Program-made: the position numbers and the translations under genes
DNA from: Nocardia nova SH22a
GTDB taxonomy: Bacteria; Actinomycetota; Actinomycetes; Mycobacteriales; Mycobacteriaceae
Reading direction: 5' to 3'
Length of the DNA: 64,000 nt
Assembly: GCF_000523235.1 (NCBI RefSeq)
Contig: NZ_CP006850.1
Location: forward strand, 4,278,001 to 4,342,000
The notes under the pieces: generated by a model
Database searches by the model: none
The model's input: only the letters and a program-made list of their open reading frames with translations
Told to the model about the DNA's origin: nothing
Shown: positions 26,138 through 34,595 of the stretch, in pieces
Layout of the letters: each line of letters starts with the position of its first letter
How positions within the stretch are numbered: position 1 is the stretch's first letter

Positions 26138-26154
26138 GACAACCAGCGGTTGTC
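26138..26154. promoter_or_regulatory. probable LysR operator between pump and lysR-type gene
   Basis: GACAACC-AGC-GGTTGTC is a perfect inverted repeat, 17 bp upstream of the LysR start and 82 bp from the pump start. An additional half-site-like CAACAACC lies at about 26117. Location and symmetry fit autoregulation and control of the divergent pump. Confidence 0.65.
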
Positions 26155-26171
26155 AGTGCGACAATGGCGAC

Positions 26172-27092
26172 ATGGACTTGGATATCGGCGCTGCTCGGGC
26201 GTTCGTGCACACTGCCGATCTGCTCCATTTCAACGAGGCGGCCGCGGAGCTCGGAATCAGCCAGCAAGCGCTGTCGAAGCGAATAAGCAAACTGGAGACG
26301 CTGCTGGGTGTGGCCCTGTTCGAACGCACCACCCGCACGGTTCGCCTGACCGGTGCGGGTCGGCGGTTCCTGCTGCCCGCACGGCAGGCCGTGGAGGCCG
26401 CCGACGCCGCGGTCGGGGCCCTGGACGACGAGTTCACCCCGATCCGGGTGGATGTGCTGGCGGTTCCGCTCGCGTCCACACTCATGGTCGATCAACTCGC
26501 CAAGGCCGAGCCGGGCCTGATCTTCGAACGCAGTGCGCGACGCGGATCGGCGGCCGCGATCCTGGCGCTACTACGCGACGAGATCGACATCGCCTTCGGC
26601 CGGGTACACGGGACACCCGAGGCCGGAATCGCGCACTGCCTGGTCCGTTCCGAACCGCTGATCGTGCTCGTACCGCACGATCATGTCCTCGCGGGCCACT
26701 CCTCGATTCGTCCCGCCGAACTGGCGCCGTTCGGGGTGTGGACCCAGGCTCCGACCATCGCCACCGAATGGAGCGGTTTCGCCAGCGCCTTCGCCAGACA
26801 TTTCGACTGCCGCCTCGAATTCGCTCATGTCGACGATGTCGACGCCGACTACATCGTGCGCCGGTGTGTCACCAGCGGCCCCGCCTTCCTCACCGCCACC
26901 GATGTGGCCAACCCGCGCGATTCCCGGCTGCACAGCATCGACCTCGTCGACCCCATTCCGGCCTATCCATGGTCGGTCATCTGGCGATCCGACAAGTCGG
27001 ACAAGCGAATTCGCGTCGCCGTCCGTACCCTGCGGATGCTCAGCGACAGCCGTGGCTGGTGTCCCACCGACGCCACGAGTCGCTGGCCGTGA
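26172..27092 (+). CDS. LysR-family transcriptional regulator
   Basis: A 306-aa LTTR. The N-terminal winged HTH (about residues 7-62) reads [35 protein letters not shown]..., with the classic [16 protein letters not shown] wing. The C-terminal periplasmic-binding-protein-like effector domain runs from about residue 90 to the end. The divergent DHA2 pump and the 17-bp inverted repeat between them indicate the target. The effector may be the exported compound. Confidence 0.93.
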   Translation: MDLDIGAARAFVHTADLLHFNEAAAELGISQQALSKRISKLETLLGVALFERTTRTVRLTGAGRRFLLPARQAVEAADAAVGALDDEFTPIRVDVLAVPLASTLMVDQLAKAEPGLIFERSARRGSAAAILALLRDEIDIAFGRVHGTPEAGIAHCLVRSEPLIVLVPHDHVLAGHSSIRPAELAPFGVWTQAPTIATEWSGFASAFARHFDCRLEFAHVDDVDADYIVRRCVTSGPAFLTATDVANPRDSRLHSIDLVDPIPAYPWSVIWRSDKSDKRIRVAVRTLRMLSDSRGWCPTDATSRWP

Positions 27093-27123
27093 CGGATACG
27101 GCGGGTGCATTAAAATATCCAGG

Positions 27124-27789
27124 ATGACGAGGGTTCCGGGGGCATCCGGGGCTTCGGGAACCGCCGGAGCCGCCGGTGCGCGCAGGCGGATGAGCGCGGA
27201 AGACCGCCGCGAGCAGATCCTCGATGTCACTCATGCCATCGTCGATACCGAAGGGTTCCACGCGGCGACGCCGAATCGGATCGCCGAGGCCGCGGGTGTC
27301 ACCCGCCCGGTGCTGTATCAGCAATTCGGTGATCTGGCGGGGGTGTTCGTGGCGCTGATCGACCGTGAATCGACCCGTGCGGCAACACAATTCGCACAGG
27401 CCGTCCTGGAGCCCGAGACCTCCGCGGACACCGATCCGTTCGTCCGGGCGTTCGCGGGCGCACTGCACGCCATCGACACGCGTCCCGCGACCTGGCGGCT
27501 GTTCCTGCTCCCGCCGGAGGGCGCGCCGCCGGAACTGCACCAGCGCCTGGCCCAGTCGCAGGACGCGGTGCGCCAGTTCCTCGAACACGAGTTGCTGAGG
27601 GCGTTTCCCGACCTACCGGACCCGGAGTACATGGCACGGATCCTGCACGCCTCCGGGCGCGAACTGCTGCAACAGCGGCTCGTCGACCCGGACAACGCCA
27701 CCAATGATCGCCTGATCGCGCTGGTGCGGCACCTGCGCAACGGCACGCTGCCAGGTAGACGGACCACGGTGCGCGAGGCGTCGGTCTGA
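27124..27789 (+). CDS. TetR family regulator (leaderless message likely)
   Basis: A 221-aa TetR protein. About 25 Gly/Ala/Arg residues precede the HTH domain (RREQILDVTHAIVDTEGFHAATPNRIAEAAGVTRPVLYQQFGD). The ATG lies nine bases after a TAAAAT -10 box (27110-27115) with no ribosome-binding site, which points to a leaderless transcript. No adjacent gene is an obvious target: LysR lies upstream on the same strand and the kinase-like gene downstream is convergent. Confidence 0.85.
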   Translation: MTRVPGASGASGTAGAAGARRRMSAEDRREQILDVTHAIVDTEGFHAATPNRIAEAAGVTRPVLYQQFGDLAGVFVALIDRESTRAATQFAQAVLEPETSADTDPFVRAFAGALHAIDTRPATWRLFLLPPEGAPPELHQRLAQSQDAVRQFLEHELLRAFPDLPDPEYMARILHASGRELLQQRLVDPDNATNDRLIALVRHLRNGTLPGRRTTVREASV

Positions 27790-27910
27790 CGCCTGGAGTC
27801 GCGCTACGCCAACCGTCGATCTGGCGCCCCGGCCGCGTCGCGAACCGCGGCGTGCAAGATGTCGATCTGACGCCCCGGCCGCATGACGGAGCCACCGTGC
27901 GCGAGGCGTC
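27769..27910. repeat. interleaved short direct repeats after TetR gene
   Basis: The last codons of the TetR gene contain GTGCGCGAGGCGTC (27769-27782), which recurs at 27897-27910. Between them, GTCGATCTGGCGCCCCGGCCGC (27815-27836) recurs at 27861-27882 with one mismatch, a 46-bp period. The pattern looks like a small local duplication of the 3' end of the gene. The remainder of the 180-bp gap to 27970 shows nothing else. Confidence 0.6.
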
Positions 27911-27969
27911 GATCTTGACCCAAGGTCGGATGCGGGAGGCGAAGACGGGCCGTGTCGGCTCGATCCCCC

Positions 27970-28974
27970 TCAGATCTCGGGGTACTCCGCGCGAACTTCG
28001 CCGTGAAACAGTCTCCAATAGAAGGCGTTCATCTTCGCGGCGGCGGGTGCGTGCCGGGTCAAGATCGCGGCGACCGCCGGTGGCACGTCATCCGGTATGT
28101 ATCCGGCGGCGCACCGGCGTACGTACTCGTTGCGGGCGACGACACCACTGCCGGGCGGTGTCGTCGCCCCGCAAACCTCGGTCACCAGCCAGTTGACCAA
28201 TCGCATGGCGGCATAGCCCGCGTCGTGCGTGGCGTGGCGTGCGGTGAAGTCGCGCTCGGCGGCCGACAGGTCGAATGTCGGCGATGTGACCAGCCCGAAG
28301 TCGGTGAGATAGATCCGGTCCCCGTCAGCGCGCAAATTGCCGAAATGTCCGTCCATGTGCAGCAATTCGCGATCCCGCAGGAACGTCACGATCTCCGACA
28401 GCTGCTGTTCGACCGTGACGGCCTTGTCGGCCGGGTTCTCGCGCAGCCAGTCCTCGATCGGATACGGGATGTATTCGCAGAACAGCACCAGGCTGCATCG
28501 CGCCGCGGCCAGCGCCTCGAGGCGGGCCCGCACGGCCGGGCTGCCGCCCTGGGCGGTGACCACGGTGTCGATGTCGGCATGCTCGTCCGCGACCTCGGAG
28601 CGGCCGGGTAACACCCGCCAGTGGAAGAGGATCGGAAACGACCATGTCTCCCCGGCCAGAACGGCGTCGGTGACGATGATGTCGGCGGCCAGCTCACGCC
28701 AGGCGTTGAAACTCGGGCCGCCGATACCGTACTGGCAGAAGGTCGGCAGGTCGAACAGGTTCGCCGTCGAGCCCGGGGCGGCGAGTTCGCGGTCGGTCAG
28801 CGGGATTCGCTTGGTGAACACCGGCGCGCCGTCGATCTCGATGAGCACCGCGCCGCCGCCCACACCCACGCTGACGATCCAGCCGGTGTCCACCAGCTCG
28901 GCCAGCTCGATATCGCTGCGGGCCGCCAGAAATGCCGAGAGTCGTTGGTGGAGCGCAGTTCTCGCTGCTGTCAT
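27970..28974 (-). CDS. protein-kinase-fold (phosphotransferase-like) protein
   Basis: A 334-aa protein with the catalytic signatures of a kinase-like phosphotransferase: LLHMDGHFGNLRADGDRIYLTDFGL, containing HxDxHxGN and the Mg-binding DFG. An N-lobe-like glycine/valine-rich segment (SVGVGGGAVLIEIDG followed by VFTKRIPL with a Lys) precedes it. Similar proteins are related to aminoglycoside/choline kinases or are annotated as serine/threonine kinase-like in actinomycetes; the substrate is unknown. No membrane segment. Adjacent and codirectional with the DUF2236 gene upstream (29 bp apart), so they may be cotranscribed. Confidence 0.75.
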   Translation of the reverse strand: MTAARTALHQRLSAFLAARSDIELAELVDTGWIVSVGVGGGAVLIEIDGAPVFTKRIPLTDRELAAPGSTANLFDLPTFCQYGIGGPSFNAWRELAADIIVTDAVLAGETWSFPILFHWRVLPGRSEVADEHADIDTVVTAQGGSPAVRARLEALAAARCSLVLFCEYIPYPIEDWLRENPADKAVTVEQQLSEIVTFLRDRELLHMDGHFGNLRADGDRIYLTDFGLVTSPTFDLSAAERDFTARHATHDAGYAAMRLVNWLVTEVCGATTPPGSGVVARNEYVRRCAAGYIPDDVPPAVAAILTRHAPAAAKMNAFYWRLFHGEVRAEYPEI

Positions 28975-29003
28975 CGCATGATTGTGTCACGGACCGGGCC
29001 CGG

Positions 29004-30329
29004 TCAGCGGTGGCCCGCCTGCGCGGGATAGTGGCGCGCGTCGGTGGTGTACTCGGGGTTGCCGTACATCACCAGCTGCCGCTCGATGGACCGAATGGTG
29101 TACGCGTCGACCCGCTTTCGCAACAGCGGCCGCCGACCGGCGAGGGCCACCAGCCCGAAGCGGCCGAGGACGAACGGTGCGGTGACCGCGACCCGGGCGG
29201 CATCGCCGATCCCGAAATCGACGCTCATCTGCGCGGCCGCCTTCCGGTTGCCCCCGCAGAAGCCGAGGAAGAAGGCGCGGCTCCAACTACGTTCGACACT
29301 GTCGGCGGCCCGATCGAACCAGGTCCGGCCGGGCCGCAGATAGGCCTCCATCGTCGAGCGCACGAGTGCGCCGCAGGTCGCATCGTCGAAATCGTCGCGC
29401 AGCAGTGCCGCCCGCGCGTGGAAGACCTGGACGATCCCCTCGGCCGTCGTGGGCAGCAGTTCCTCCGGCAGACCGAGCAGGAAGCAGCGGTAACGGCTGA
29501 ACTCGAGAATCGCCCGCTCCCGCGCGGTGAACTCGGTCCGGCCGCCGCGCACCGCGCCCATCGCCAGCAGATAGATGTTGATCAGCCCGGCAGGCATCTG
29601 GTCGACCTGCGGCACCGGGATGCCGTACACCTCCGGATCCCATTTCTCGTAGCGGGCCAGGGCGTTGTATCGCACCATCGAGTGCATCAGGCGGACCATG
29701 GCCGCGGCCTCGAACCCTTCGCCGTGTCGCTCGAGCGCGCCGGGCAGGGTCGTCACCGCGAAGAAGCTCGCCGTTTCGTTGACCCGGCGTTCGGCCCGGC
29801 GTCCCGACAGCGCCCCGGTCAGCGCCATCGGCAGGGCCGCATAGGTGTTCAGGAATGTCGCCAGGAAGGCGCCGCGCACCAGGAACGGCGACAGGAACGC
29901 CGCGCTCGTGCGCGAACTCCGGGCGCCCCGCTCGACCAGCGCCATGTCCACCCACGACGGGGTGGCCTCCATCGATGCGATGAAGGCGCGCAACTCCTCC
30001 GGTGCGTCCGGCACGGATTCGATACCGGATCGGCATGCCTGTCGCAGCATGCCGATCAGGCCCGGCACGCCGTACCGCGCGACGAGCGCGGCGTACGGGT
30101 CGGCGACCGCGTCACCCAGCATGGTCGCGGTGCGCATCAACTCGACGACGCGATCGTCGGCGAGGATGGGCTCCCGCTCCCCGACCCACTGCGGCAGCGA
30201 CGACCTGACCTCGGGATCGGCCGTGAAACGGTAGGGGGTCCGGTCGAAGTCGACGGCTCCGTAGAGGTCGGGCTGCAACCAGGCCTGGCTGCGGACCCGC
30301 TCGGCCAGATCGGGATAGTGGAGCGTCAT
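29004..30329 (-). CDS. MpaB/DUF2236 family oxygenase
   Basis: A 441-aa DUF2236 protein, the family of rubber oxygenase Lcp and fungal MpaB, which bind heme and cleave isoprenoid double bonds or act on related lipids. Recognisable stretches are FLSPFLVRGAFLATFLNTYAALPMALTGALSGRRAERRVNET, LMHSMVRYNALARYEKWDPEVYGIPVPQVDQ, and the long helical C-terminus. No signal peptide is present, unlike secreted Lcp. The ATG after GAGGTGCCCG is used; a TTG four codons upstream is possible. An inverted repeat at 30351-30370 covers its promoter region. Confidence 0.85.
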   Translation of the reverse strand: MTLHYPDLAERVRSQAWLQPDLYGAVDFDRTPYRFTADPEVRSSLPQWVGEREPILADDRVVELMRTATMLGDAVADPYAALVARYGVPGLIGMLRQACRSGIESVPDAPEELRAFIASMEATPSWVDMALVERGARSSRTSAAFLSPFLVRGAFLATFLNTYAALPMALTGALSGRRAERRVNETASFFAVTTLPGALERHGEGFEAAAMVRLMHSMVRYNALARYEKWDPEVYGIPVPQVDQMPAGLINIYLLAMGAVRGGRTEFTARERAILEFSRYRCFLLGLPEELLPTTAEGIVQVFHARAALLRDDFDDATCGALVRSTMEAYLRPGRTWFDRAADSVERSWSRAFFLGFCGGNRKAAAQMSVDFGIGDAARVAVTAPFVLGRFGLVALAGRRPLLRKRVDAYTIRSIERQLVMYGNPEYTTDARHYPAQAGHR

Positions 30330-30350
30330 CGGGCACCTCAACTTTCACTG

Positions 30351-30370
30351 TGTCAGTTCTGATACTGACA
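30351..30370. promoter_or_regulatory. TetR-type operator before the DUF2236 gene
   Basis: TGTCAGT-TCTGAT-ACTGACA has perfect 7-bp arms, 22 bp upstream of the start codon. This TGTCAGT/ACTGACA form is common for TetR repressors, so the gene (and the kinase-like gene after it) is probably TetR-controlled, by a regulator not next to it. Confidence 0.6.
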
Positions 30371-30413
30371 GGTTGTAAGTTGCGGTGTCAAGAACGGTGC
30401 GCGGGCGCCCGGA

Positions 30414-31469
30414 TCAGGGATCGATGCCGTCGAACTGCATCACCCAATACGGATTGTTCGTTGTCGTATTCCATTGCGACACATACAGAGTCACATCCGA
30501 CGGCGACACCGAGCGGGGGTGGATGTAGCCGCCGTAGAGCTGCGGAAACGAGCGGACCCAGAGGCGCCACCACGGGACCGCACCGAAGATCTGCGGCTTC
30601 GCCTCGGTCCACACCCCGTCGATCGAGGCAGCGGTGCGGGTGGAGATGCAGTAGCCCTCGACATCGAAATAGGACATCACCCACGTACCGCCGATGTTCT
30701 TCACACTCAGTTCGCCGATGGGACCCATCCCCGCGAACAGCGGGGTCGGCGCGGAAGCGCCCCAGCGCCAGTCCGAGCCGTCGTAACCCCAGTACTCGTA
30801 GTCGCCGACCGTCTCGATCCGCTGCCACGGCACGCGCATCAGGATCGGCCCGTCACGATTGTGGCCGCGCCCCCACTCCTTCGACACGATGTAGAGATAG
30901 CCGTCGTCGTTGTTGTTTCCGATCCCGGCGAACGACTGCATCATGAACGGGCTCCAGCCGCCGTACCCGTCGCTGCCGTCGTTGCGCCGGACGGCGGCGT
31001 AGTCGGTCCACGTCCTGCCGTCGTCGTCGGAGTAGGCGAGGCCGCAGAACAGCGCCGCGTAGCGGTCGTCGGGCGCCTCCCAGTCGTGCACGCTGGTGTA
31101 GGTCAGCCAGGTTCGCCCGTTCGGATCGACATAGGCGTCGTTGGGAATCCGGCTGACCTCCGTGCCGTATCCATTGTCGGCATTGTGCTCGTAGCTCAGG
31201 GCCTGCCGTGCCTGCGCTCCCCCGGGCGCCGCGGTGAACGTGGTGGTGGCATCGGGAATCTCCGTACCGAACAACAGCACCGGCGATCCCACCCAGGTCC
31301 CGGACCCCTGACTGTCGCCGGTGAAGGTGTCACCGAAGACGTATCCCGATCCGCCGGGCTCGAAATGCTCACGAACATAAGGGATTCCGAGGTCGGTGCC
31401 ACCCATCCCGAACGGCTTCGCGGTACTTCCGGCATATCCGGTGAGCGCTTTGCCCCAATGGCTCGCCAT
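30414..31469 (-). CDS. DUF4185 domain protein (phage-tail-like / glycosidase-fold)
   Basis: A 351-aa protein matching the DUF4185 pattern, a five-bladed beta-propeller-like fold found in actinobacterial secreted proteins and in tail proteins of actinophages. Repeated motifs such as YVFGDTF, WLTYTSVHDW, YAALFCGLAYSDDDGRTW and WVMSYFDVEGYC mark the blades. No signal peptide is visible. The gene is the last of a three-gene set (lysin A, 111-aa protein, DUF4185) with gaps of 17 and 7 bp, so it was probably acquired with phage-derived lysis or tail genes. Confidence 0.82.
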   Translation of the reverse strand: MASHWGKALTGYAGSTAKPFGMGGTDLGIPYVREHFEPGGSGYVFGDTFTGDSQGSGTWVGSPVLLFGTEIPDATTTFTAAPGGAQARQALSYEHNADNGYGTEVSRIPNDAYVDPNGRTWLTYTSVHDWEAPDDRYAALFCGLAYSDDDGRTWTDYAAVRRNDGSDGYGGWSPFMMQSFAGIGNNNDDGYLYIVSKEWGRGHNRDGPILMRVPWQRIETVGDYEYWGYDGSDWRWGASAPTPLFAGMGPIGELSVKNIGGTWVMSYFDVEGYCISTRTAASIDGVWTEAKPQIFGAVPWWRLWVRSFPQLYGGYIHPRSVSPSDVTLYVSQWNTTTNNPYWVMQFDGIDP

Positions 31470-31476
31470 GGCCCTC

Positions 31477-31812
31477 CTATCCCGCCGCGGCGAGGACGAA
31501 GCGCGTCCAGGCCGCGGCTCGATTGGCGTTCTCGGTCCACACCTGCCCCGTGGTGAGGTCGATGGCGTAGACGCAGCCGGTCCGCACCCCGCCGTTGTAG
31601 CTGGCGAACCACGCGGTGGGGCCGGATTGCGGTGTGGTGCAGATCGTTACGGTGGCAAAGGCGTCCTCCGGAAAGGTGATCTCGGCGACGGTCGCCGAGG
31701 TGAGTGTGGCCAGGGTGCCGCCCGCGGCCGCGGCGATCGCCGCGGCCTGCACCTGTGGCACACAGTCGGTGACAACGAAGAAGCGGCCGTTCGTACTCGC
31801 GATTGTCGGCAT
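31477..31812 (-). CDS. hypothetical protein, 111 aa, in phage-like operon
   Basis: A small beta-rich protein with Ala-rich helix (QVQAAAIAAAAGGTLATLTSATVAEITFP) and two Thr/Gly-rich strands; it contains three Cys (VTDCVP, VTICTT, RTGCVYA). The ATG follows GGAGCACTTCC; longer upstream in-frame sequence lies in the lysin gene and is rejected. It sits between the lysin and DUF4185 genes and may be a tail-fibre or wall-associated accessory protein; no family recognised. Confidence 0.6.
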   Translation of the reverse strand: MPTIASTNGRFFVVTDCVPQVQAAAIAAAAGGTLATLTSATVAEITFPEDAFATVTICTTPQSGPTAWFASYNGGVRTGCVYAIDLTTGQVWTENANRAAAWTRFVLAAAG

Positions 31813-31829
31813 GGAAGTGCTCCGTCGGT

Positions 31830-32780
31830 TCATCTGGAGGGTGGTTGGAATCCGGTGATGTCGAGTTTCTGGCCGATGGTCGCGATGGCGTCGACCAGCG
31901 ATCGGCCGCCGAGTTGCGGCCAGCCGGCGCCCTGCAGGCCACGCATCTGAATCCATTCGTCGCGGATGCGGCCGTCGGAATCGCGAGGCAGCGGCACCTG
32001 CGTCGGCCCCGGCGGCGCCGCGAACCCGGGCAGGCCGAGGGTCTGCCCGACGATGGCGACACCGTCGACGAGGGTGTGACCGGCCAGCTGAGGCCAGCCG
32101 TTACCGCCGATGCCCATGAACTGAATCCACATGTCGGTCACGGGATCCGGCGCGACGGTCCCCACACCGACCTGATTGGCGAACTCCTCCGGCGAGAATC
32201 CGTCGGCGGAATTCATATCGCAGTTCCCGAACGGCGATGCGCCCTCGGGCAGTCCACCGCCGTAGCCCTGGCCGTCGGTGTACTGGTGGGCGATCTGGCC
32301 GGGCAGATTCGGGTTGCGGCCGTACCCGGCGCCGATCATGTTCAGCCCGTCCGGGCGCACCGGCCACATGCTGTCGAAATCGGGCCGGTTGGCGTAACCG
32401 ATGACCCGGCGGGTGGACCCCAGCCAGTCTGCCAGCCGCCAGTACGCGCGATTGATGCCGTCGGACTGGTCACCGCCCGGATTGCCGCCCGACTCCACAT
32501 CGATCATGGAGATCATCTTCGGATGCGGGCCGCCCGCCTGACCCACCATGCTGCGGTGGTTGTCGACGGTGTCGAGCCAGTTCGGCCGCCAATAGAAGTA
32601 GACGATGAAGCAGGCTATCCGCCCGCTGTCGGCGGCGGCGGACGCCCAGGCGTAGTTCCGGTAGAAGTTGTGGTCCTGGTAGGTCCCGTCGTTGGAGCGG
32701 AACGAGAACAGCTGATACGGGTAGGAGTCGTCGACCGGAACCTGGAACTCGGACACGTCGGCGAAAAGTGAATCGACCAT
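31830..32780 (-). CDS. lysin A-like glycoside hydrolase (GH25-type) with two C-terminal repeats
   Basis: A 316-aa endolysin-like enzyme. The N-terminal domain begins DVSEFQ, the usual opening of GH25 lysozymes, and has MIDVESGGN (the DxE catalytic motif) near residue 93, followed by the barrel strands RRVIGYANRPDF and GQIAHQYTDG. From about residue 218 come two 36-residue repeats (218-253 and 276-311) sharing WIQ..G...GWPQL.G..LVD....IGQ.L...GF, a wall-binding type module seen in lysins of actinophages. No signal peptide is present, so release would need a holin, cell lysis or another route. GGAGGGGTTC supports the start. Confidence 0.82.
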   Translation of the reverse strand: MVDSLFADVSEFQVPVDDSYPYQLFSFRSNDGTYQDHNFYRNYAWASAAADSGRIACFIVYFYWRPNWLDTVDNHRSMVGQAGGPHPKMISMIDVESGGNPGGDQSDGINRAYWRLADWLGSTRRVIGYANRPDFDSMWPVRPDGLNMIGAGYGRNPNLPGQIAHQYTDGQGYGGGLPEGASPFGNCDMNSADGFSPEEFANQVGVGTVAPDPVTDMWIQFMGIGGNGWPQLAGHTLVDGVAIVGQTLGLPGFAAPPGPTQVPLPRDSDGRIRDEWIQMRGLQGAGWPQLGGRSLVDAIATIGQKLDITGFQPPSR

Positions 32781-32939
32781 GAACCCCTCCGAGAGGTCGA
32801 CCGGCCCTCGAGCCCGGCCGGGTACGGATGGTTGGCTATCTCATTGTCGCGGGCCCGCACTCGTCGCGTCATCGATTGCGCGATTCTCGTGATCGCGTCG
32901 TAATCGCCGATGCGGCAACGACATCCGTGACCACTCGTA

Positions 32940-33551
32940 TCAGTGACCGTCGGCTCCCGCTACCACCGGGCGCACCCGCAGCTGCGCCGTGGTCACCTGC
33001 GCGTTACCGCACGCCGTCCCGGACCGCTCCACATACAGTGATTCGGTGTTGTCGGGCGGGTAGATTCGCAGGCCCGCCACCTGCACCGGACGGCACTGAT
33101 CGGCCGGAATGTTCTGCACGTTCACCGCGAACACCAGCGCCGACGCCTGTGCGCCGGAGGCGATCTCGACCGGATCGGCGGCCGTGTTCTCCCGAACCGC
33201 GGGCGCGCCGACGGGTCCGCCGTCGGCGCCGTCGGCATACGAGACGCCCGGGAATCCCGCGAGCACACACGAACCAGGCCCGTTGTTGGTGAACACGATC
33301 GGGAAGGCGACCGTGCCGGCGGCCGCGTTCGCCGGGCCCACCGAGGCCGACAGGTCAGGCGTCCGGCATTGCGGCACAACCGATTCGGCATTCCGAGTGC
33401 CCGGCGCCGCACTGTCCGGTGACAGCGCACCGGCGTGCAGCGCTGCGGCCGTGTCCGCACCGTGGGATTCGGTCGTCGTCTGCTGCGCGCATCCGGCAAC
33501 GGACACGACGGTCACGGCGAGCAGCCACCCCATCATCCGACTTGGTCTCAC
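32940..33551 (-). CDS. DUF4232 lipoprotein
   Basis: A 203-aa lipoprotein. A GTG start gives RPSRMMGWLLAVTVVSVAGC, a standard lipoprotein signal with Cys21 as the lipid anchor; an ATG five codons later also works. The mature part has the DUF4232 pattern: QCRTPDLSASVG, FTNNGPGSCVLAGFPGVSY and a PADQCRPV...GNAQV tail, with four Cys for two disulfides. DUF4232 proteins are common extracytoplasmic proteins in mycobacteria and Nocardia with unknown function. Confidence 0.85.
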   Translation of the reverse strand: MRPSRMMGWLLAVTVVSVAGCAQQTTTESHGADTAAALHAGALSPDSAAPGTRNAESVVPQCRTPDLSASVGPANAAAGTVAFPIVFTNNGPGSCVLAGFPGVSYADGADGGPVGAPAVRENTAADPVEIASGAQASALVFAVNVQNIPADQCRPVQVAGLRIYPPDNTESLYVERSGTACGNAQVTTAQLRVRPVVAGADGH

Positions 33552-33703
33552 AAGTGCCGACCGTACTCCGCGAGCGGGTGATCGCGCACGGGTAACGCCG
33601 ACACCACGATCGGGGTGCGTCCGGCGCGTAGGCATCGTGATCCGCGCCGTGGCGGGCCTACCGTAGAAGTGCGGGGAGTTTCGGCACGGGCGAGGAGGAC
33701 CCG

Positions 33704-34501
33704 ATGATCGACATCATCACACTGCGAGGTACCGGAGAGACCCGGAACGCCGACGGATCACCCGCCGGGCTGCTGGCCGCGGTGACCGATCTGCTGCCGA
33801 CCGGCAGTTTCAGCTTCTTCGAACCGGACTGGCCCGCGTCGGTGGGTCCCGATCCGAATCTGTGGGGGCCGTCCCTGGAGACCTCGGTGCGGCTCGGCAC
33901 CGCGGCGGGTGTGGCCGCGATCCAGCAATCGCCGAACGTCTGTGGGCTGCTGAGCTATTCACTCGGCGCCATCTGCGCCAGCCGGATTCTCGAGGGCGTC
34001 GCGTCCGGTCAGTACACCAATACCGACGGCAGTCCGCTCGAGATCGCCTTCGCCGTTTTCATCTCGAATCCGCTGCGCCGGGCGGGAGATTCGGTCAACA
34101 ACCTCTGCCCGGCCACGACGTTCGGACTGTACGGACAGCACGGTGGCTGGCCCGCCGGGGTGGCGACCCGGGAGTACGCCAATCCCGGCGACATCATCAC
34201 CGCGTCACCCGGCGATTCACCGCTGCGCATCATCTCCGCGGGCATCTCGCCGTTCTCGTTCGCCGAGGGCGCGCGGATCGGCAATGTCAGCTATCTGATC
34301 TTCGCCCAGCTCATGCAGTTCCTGATGCTCAACCCGCTGGCCAACATCCAGCGGTACGCGGTGGCTGTCAACGGCGTGATCGGCTATCTCACGCCCTATC
34401 CCGAGGGCCAGCACGTGCTGTATCCGGCCAAGGACATGCCGGGGACCGACGTCACCTGGACGACCGCGGCCGCGAACTACATCACGGCCGGGTTCGCGTA
34501 G
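33704..34501 (+). CDS. LysB-like / cutinase-fold esterase
   Basis: A 265-aa alpha/beta-hydrolase resembling phage lysin B, the enzyme that cuts mycolic acids from arabinogalactan. It opens IDIITLRGTGETR (beta-1 and oxyanion loop), the nucleophile elbow is SYSLG with Ser86 where the family usually has GYSQG, an Asp in NPGDIIT (about residue 165) and a His in YPEGQHVLYP (about 236) complete a triad. No secretion signal is present, as in phage LysB. It lies about 0.9 kb from the lysin A operon on the other strand. A housekeeping cutinase-like lipase is the alternative, but those are secreted and Cys-rich. Confidence 0.78.
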   Translation: MIDIITLRGTGETRNADGSPAGLLAAVTDLLPTGSFSFFEPDWPASVGPDPNLWGPSLETSVRLGTAAGVAAIQQSPNVCGLLSYSLGAICASRILEGVASGQYTNTDGSPLEIAFAVFISNPLRRAGDSVNNLCPATTFGLYGQHGGWPAGVATREYANPGDIITASPGDSPLRIISAGISPFSFAEGARIGNVSYLIFAQLMQFLMLNPLANIQRYAVAVNGVIGYLTPYPEGQHVLYPAKDMPGTDVTWTTAAANYITAGFA

Positions 34502-34595
34502 GCGGCCCCGCGGGCACACGGCGGAAATCATCCGGGTTCCGGCGCACGTGATGGACGAACTCGTCCGGATCGCGCACACATGCACCGGCGGCCCG

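Noticed and set aside
30414..34501. An intact prophage
   Set aside because: Only lysis and tail-like genes are visible. There is no integrase, terminase, capsid or attachment-site repeat, and the flanks are chromosomal genes.
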